Below, piece by piece: positions 7,101 to 9,818 of a stretch of DNA of 9,818 bases. Position 1 is the stretch's first letter. Every line of letters begins with the position of its first letter. The notes beneath the pieces are model-generated. The model was not told where the DNA came from and made no database searches. It saw only the letters and a program-made list of their open reading frames with translations. The position numbers and the translations under genes were made by a program. The DNA comes from Bacteroidales bacterium (GTDB lineage: Bacteria; Bacteroidota; Bacteroidia; Bacteroidales; ML635J-15), in NCBI GenBank assembly GCA_028697515.1, contig JAQVEY010000060.1, positions 1-9,818 on the forward strand. The letters are read 5' to 3'.

Positions 7101-7327
7101 AATCTTTATTGAATAATTATGTAAATGAAACAGATGGAATTAAAGATATTACAAGTGAAAAGTTGACAAAAATTATTGATGAAGAGCAAGCTGATAAGGG
7201 GGTAGAGGAATTGTTAAATCTAAAAATTAACATGACAGAAGATGGAAGCGAGAACGATGAATTATTTGAGGAGGAAACAGTTATAGGCTTGCCAAAGCCT
7301 GCAGAAATTCAAAACATTAATGAATAA
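4172..7327 (+). CDS. Large exported tetratricopeptide-repeat protein
   Basis: This 1051-residue protein starts with a signal peptide (about residues 1-20, cleavage predicted in TYG/Q). IVLIC at 10-14 is not a good lipobox, so a soluble periplasmic or peripheral outer-membrane location is inferred. Almost the whole mature chain is TPR or TPR-like helical hairpins with the typical spacing of small and aromatic residues, for example FAESLPYLNTYM, YYEIGYAYYVTKQYEAAANSF and NQAMNLYKQVIAEYPN. Repeats near residues 610-700 carry the YPxS/YPNT ends seen in BamD/YbgF-like proteins. A non-TPR linker at about 708-730 (DNPDGYIDYANSG and following) splits the chain into two arrays. The C-terminal 40 residues are acidic. 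TPR arrays are protein-binding scaffolds. The barrel gene begins 17 bases downstream, so partnership with that outer-membrane protein is the likeliest role. I know of no assigned function. It is much larger than BamD, and no gliding gene is adjacent, so I do not call it SprE/PorW. Confidence 0.88.
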   Translation: MKIKFLILFIVLICHNLTYGQKTQAYDEMETLWTTAEDLFNKGMYVPAQKLFAEILLDEGQEYSAYKDDAAFYIALCSMNLFNRDAEYQISGFISEHPESHNSNAAAFQMANYYFRIRKYKDALEWYDKTDRLSLTTEEQSEYFFKTGFSYFARSDFDRAAKAFYESKEDKTIYGPMSLYFYSHIKYISEQYQTALLGFIELEKTPTFSAIAPFYITQIYYLQEKYDDVIAYAPKMIDTLTGARAAETNKILGSAYYRKGKFAESLPYLNTYMKNTSSATDYDYYEIGYAYYVTKQYEAAANSFSKITKMKDTLSQYAAYHLGDCYLKMDKKVDARLSFEMAAQYNYNPNIREDALFNYAQLCFELSMSPFNEAINAFLRYIKEYPKSLRTDQAYDYLLDAFLSTKNYQRAITVIEEMPGRNSKIDAVYQRLTYFRGLEYFTESKFADAIAMFDKSLNYGIYDKTIQALSYYWKAEANYRLDKIDEAINQYKEFVNVTGSVSLDEYGKAHYNLGYAYFNKKEYATANSWFRKFEMQPGYENTVILNDAMNRIGDCYFISKEFSPAAEYYKKAAEIGKIMPDYTLYQMALSYGGLKQSNEKIWSLRRLLQLYPDSEYAGNANFEIGRTYHISANNTDSAKYYYNKLIINYPNSSMKKAALSSIAAIYFSEKDYNQAMNLYKQVIAEYPNTEESANANEMIRAIYIEIDNPDGYIDYANSGVPGVTVSVDEQDEIMWLAAKKLYVDKKYNEALNSLTNYLLKFPQGRFCIEANYFKAELHYYFEEKDQALVSYRIVADASRGSYTEESTIKAASILYDKKQWQEAYNYYDKLYPISENKSTKLLAAIGKLRCAYFMQNYDDVIAAATEVIENEKSNEEQVREAHYKMAKAYYAKGNAVRSLNLFENLSAEVKSSEGAESMFMVAQINYEMKNDSIAEELIYVFAQANSPHGYWLAKSFILLSDIYYERGDYFSAKHTLQSLLNNYVNETDGIKDITSEKLTKIIDEEQADKGVEELLNLKINMTEDGSENDELFEEETVIGLPKPAEIQNINE

Positions 7328-7335
7328 ATAATAAT

Positions 7336-7339
7336 AGGA
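7336..7339 (+). promoter_or_regulatory. AGGA ribosome binding site before the barrel gene
   Basis: AGGA ends 5 bases before the ATG at 7345 and 11 bases before a second in-frame ATG at 7351. Either start leaves a complete signal peptide, so the start is uncertain by two residues. Confidence 0.4.
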
Positions 7340-7344
7340 ATTAT

Positions 7345-9072
7345 ATGAATATGAAAGCTAAATATTTAATAACATTGGTTTTATCGGTTCTTGTCCTCGG
7401 AGCTTATGCTCAGGAAGAAAATGACGGAGGACTGGGAGAGCAAACAATTATTATTTATAATGAATACACTCCGGTATTAAAGGATGCATCACGAATGCAA
7501 TTTTTACCCGTGATTGTGGACACTTTAAAAATAACTCCTGTATTTGAATATAATGTTCAACCGGTTTTGTTTAAAACAAGATTTTCACCAAGTCCGATTA
7601 CTGCTGCAAGTGTTAAAGGTGAACCACTAAAATCATTGGATAATGGAATGATTAAAATTGGCCTTGGAAACTATTTGTCTCCAATGGTCGAAGTTTATTA
7701 TAATAATCGTCGTTCAAGAGATTATTCTTTTGGAGCATTCGCTAAGCATCATTCCTCTTTTGGAACAATTAAAAACTCTGCTGGACAAAGTGTATATAGC
7801 GGATTTAATAATAGTGATGTTACAGCATACGGTAAGAAATTCTTCCACTCTTCTACAATCTCCGGTGATATTGTTTTTAAATCAAATCAAATTCATTACT
7901 ATGGATATAATCCTAATATATACACCGGACTTGCAGATTTTGTCCTGCCATTTAAAAGGGAAGACATTGAGATGCAAAGGTATAATAGGTTAAAGGCAAA
8001 TTTTGGAGTAGTTTCTAATAATACTTCAAATAGACGCATGAATTATGATGTTGATTTAGCTTATCAATATTTTTTCTCTTTTACTGACGATTCTCAACAT
8101 AAAGTTGATTTTAAGGCAGATCTTAATAAACTTGTTAAAAATAATCGTTATGGGATGGATGCAGGTGTATTATTTAATAACAATAATTCTGTTAATTTAT
8201 CCTATAATGAAATTAATTTAAACCTTAATCCATATTTTAAACACTATACAGAATCTTGGCAGGTGCAAATCGGAGCAAATACTACTGGCGAATTTGGTGG
8301 TGACAGCATTAGATATCATATTTATCCAAATATCTATTTCCAGCATAATATCAGTAACACAATTATTCCTTATGCAGGATTTAGAGGATTTATTCAAAAT
8401 AATAATCTTGAATACATTTCCACAGTGAATCCATTCGTTAATAATGTGAATAATATGCGTATTACGAACTATGCTCAGGTAATAGATGTGGGTTTGAAAG
8501 GTAATATCAGTAAAGACATATATTTCCATATTAATGGAAATTATTCGAAAATTGATGATATGGGCTTTTTTGTTGGGGATTCAAGTGTAATTCTTGATAA
8601 TAAATTTGTACTTGAATACACTAATGTCGAAAGATTTGCTGGTTATGGAGAAATTGCAGTAGATAATATTGGAAGTTTTAGTTTTATACTAAAGGGACAT
8701 TACTATTATTACAGCTATATAAAAAATCGTCAAAAACCTTGGCACATGCCAAATGTTGATGTAAGTCTTAATACAAATTATAAGTTTAATGATAAACTGA
8801 ATTTTGGAATAAATGTTAATTTTATTGGAGCTAGATGGGCTAAAACCTATGCTCATACAACTGGAGGTACTGTTTATTCAGATGGTTTGTCGTGGCATGA
8901 AGTTGAGCTGAAACCGATAATTGACCTGAGTTTATATGGTGAATATAAATTTGCTTCAAATTTTTATGCTTTTCTTAACCTGAACAATATTACAGGTCAA
9001 AAGCAATATATCTGGAATAATTATATGTCTCAAGGATTTAATGTGATGGCAGGTATAAAATATTTGTTCTAA
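7345..9072 (+). CDS. Outer-membrane beta-barrel protein, TonB-receptor-like
   Basis: This 575-residue protein begins with a signal peptide (residues 1-22, cleavage AYA/QEE). A short conserved N-terminal segment at about 33-95 contains YNEYTPVLKDA, an FEYNVQP motif and PITAASVKGEPL. From about residue 100 to the end the chain alternates polar and aromatic residues in beta-strand pattern, rich in Tyr, Asn and Phe (YYNNRRSRDYSFGAFAKHHS, IHYYGYNP), and ends in GIKYLF with a terminal Phe, the classic outer-membrane barrel signal. It resembles a Bacteroidota family usually labelled TonB-dependent receptor-like, but at 575 residues it lacks room for a full plug domain, and I see no TonB box or carboxypeptidase-like domain. 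An active TonB transporter is thus doubtful. It is the second gene of an operon with the TPR protein and likely acts with it at the outer membrane. No substrate can be inferred. Confidence 0.85.
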   Translation: MNMKAKYLITLVLSVLVLGAYAQEENDGGLGEQTIIIYNEYTPVLKDASRMQFLPVIVDTLKITPVFEYNVQPVLFKTRFSPSPITAASVKGEPLKSLDNGMIKIGLGNYLSPMVEVYYNNRRSRDYSFGAFAKHHSSFGTIKNSAGQSVYSGFNNSDVTAYGKKFFHSSTISGDIVFKSNQIHYYGYNPNIYTGLADFVLPFKREDIEMQRYNRLKANFGVVSNNTSNRRMNYDVDLAYQYFFSFTDDSQHKVDFKADLNKLVKNNRYGMDAGVLFNNNNSVNLSYNEINLNLNPYFKHYTESWQVQIGANTTGEFGGDSIRYHIYPNIYFQHNISNTIIPYAGFRGFIQNNNLEYISTVNPFVNNVNNMRITNYAQVIDVGLKGNISKDIYFHINGNYSKIDDMGFFVGDSSVILDNKFVLEYTNVERFAGYGEIAVDNIGSFSFILKGHYYYYSYIKNRQKPWHMPNVDVSLNTNYKFNDKLNFGINVNFIGARWAKTYAHTTGGTVYSDGLSWHEVELKPIIDLSLYGEYKFASNFYAFLNLNNITGQKQYIWNNYMSQGFNVMAGIKYLF

Positions 9073-9273
9073 AATTCTTTGTATAAAATATCAAATTGAT
9101 ATCTTAAAAATTGACAATAAACATTATAATTCGTACAATAAAATTATTCTTTCAAAGTACTATTAACAATCCCTTGTAAATATCTGTGAATCAGCTATTT
9201 GAGAACGAGTCTTTTGTTAATAACTATATATGTTTTTATGATAATTTAATGCTATAAAGACTGGGAATTTTAT

Positions 9274-9281
9274 TAAATTTG
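9274..9281 (+). promoter_or_regulatory. Promoter -7 box of gyrB
   Basis: TAAATTTG matches TAnnTTTG exactly and lies 31 bases before the gyrB ATG, which predicts a leader of about 25 bases. The -33 region has only a poor match (AATG at 9248-9251). Confidence 0.6.
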
Positions 9282-9291
9282 TACTCCTTAA

Positions 9292-9818
<527 letters not shown>

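Noticed and set aside
7658..8529. Open frames in other frames of the barrel gene, both strands
   Set aside because: They have no start signals or recognisable content, and the barrel frame has clear strand pattern and signal peptide.
9088..9102. Palindrome ATATCAA-A-TTGATAT after the barrel gene as a terminator
   Set aside because: All-AT-like stem with a one-base centre and no T run; too weak for a terminator, and likely by composition.
9161..9222. Nine-base inverted repeat TATTAACAA / TTGTTAATA with a 44-base loop before gyrB
   Set aside because: AT-only apart from one pair, long loop, no flanking signal; expected now and then by chance in such DNA.

Overview
The window is AT-rich and looks like chromosomal core DNA from a member of the Bacteroidota. 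The evidence is a stand-alone FtsE ATPase of the Bacteroidota type, a large envelope TPR protein paired with a TonB-receptor-like barrel, and an exact TAnnTTTG promoter -7 box upstream of all six transcription units. Order or genus cannot be fixed from the sequence. I see no phage, insertion sequence, CRISPR array, tRNA or rRNA.

Layout, left to right. (1) On the minus strand, cut by the left edge, is the N-terminal part of an ADP-forming acetate-CoA ligase (acyl-CoA synthetase, NDP-forming), with its phosphohistidine motif visible. (2) On the plus strand is a small exported lipoprotein with its own promoter and terminator; its body resembles the C-terminal domains of the gliding/secretion protein GldM. 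(3) A gap of about 325 bases holds that terminator, a long imperfect stem-loop, a C-rich patch, and a consensus promoter with an overlapping palindrome. (4) A plus-strand XRE-type repressor follows, with a LexA-like S24 self-cleavage domain. (5) A minus-strand ftsE converges on the repressor with one base between the stop codons. (6) After a divergent promoter region comes a two-gene operon: a 1051-residue exported TPR protein and, 17 bases later, a 575-residue outer-membrane beta-barrel. (7) gyrB begins at the right end and is cut by the window edge.

The genes do not form one pathway. The solid functional unit is the TPR/barrel operon, a candidate outer-membrane complex of unknown job. The ligase (energy metabolism), FtsE (division) and GyrB (DNA topology) are housekeeping. 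The repressor and the lipoprotein are each monocistronic. The best candidates for something undescribed are the TPR/barrel pair, the GldM-like lipoprotein and the stem-loop element in the gap before the repressor. The 240 bases between the barrel and gyrB hold only the gyrB promoter and weak AT-rich palindromes.
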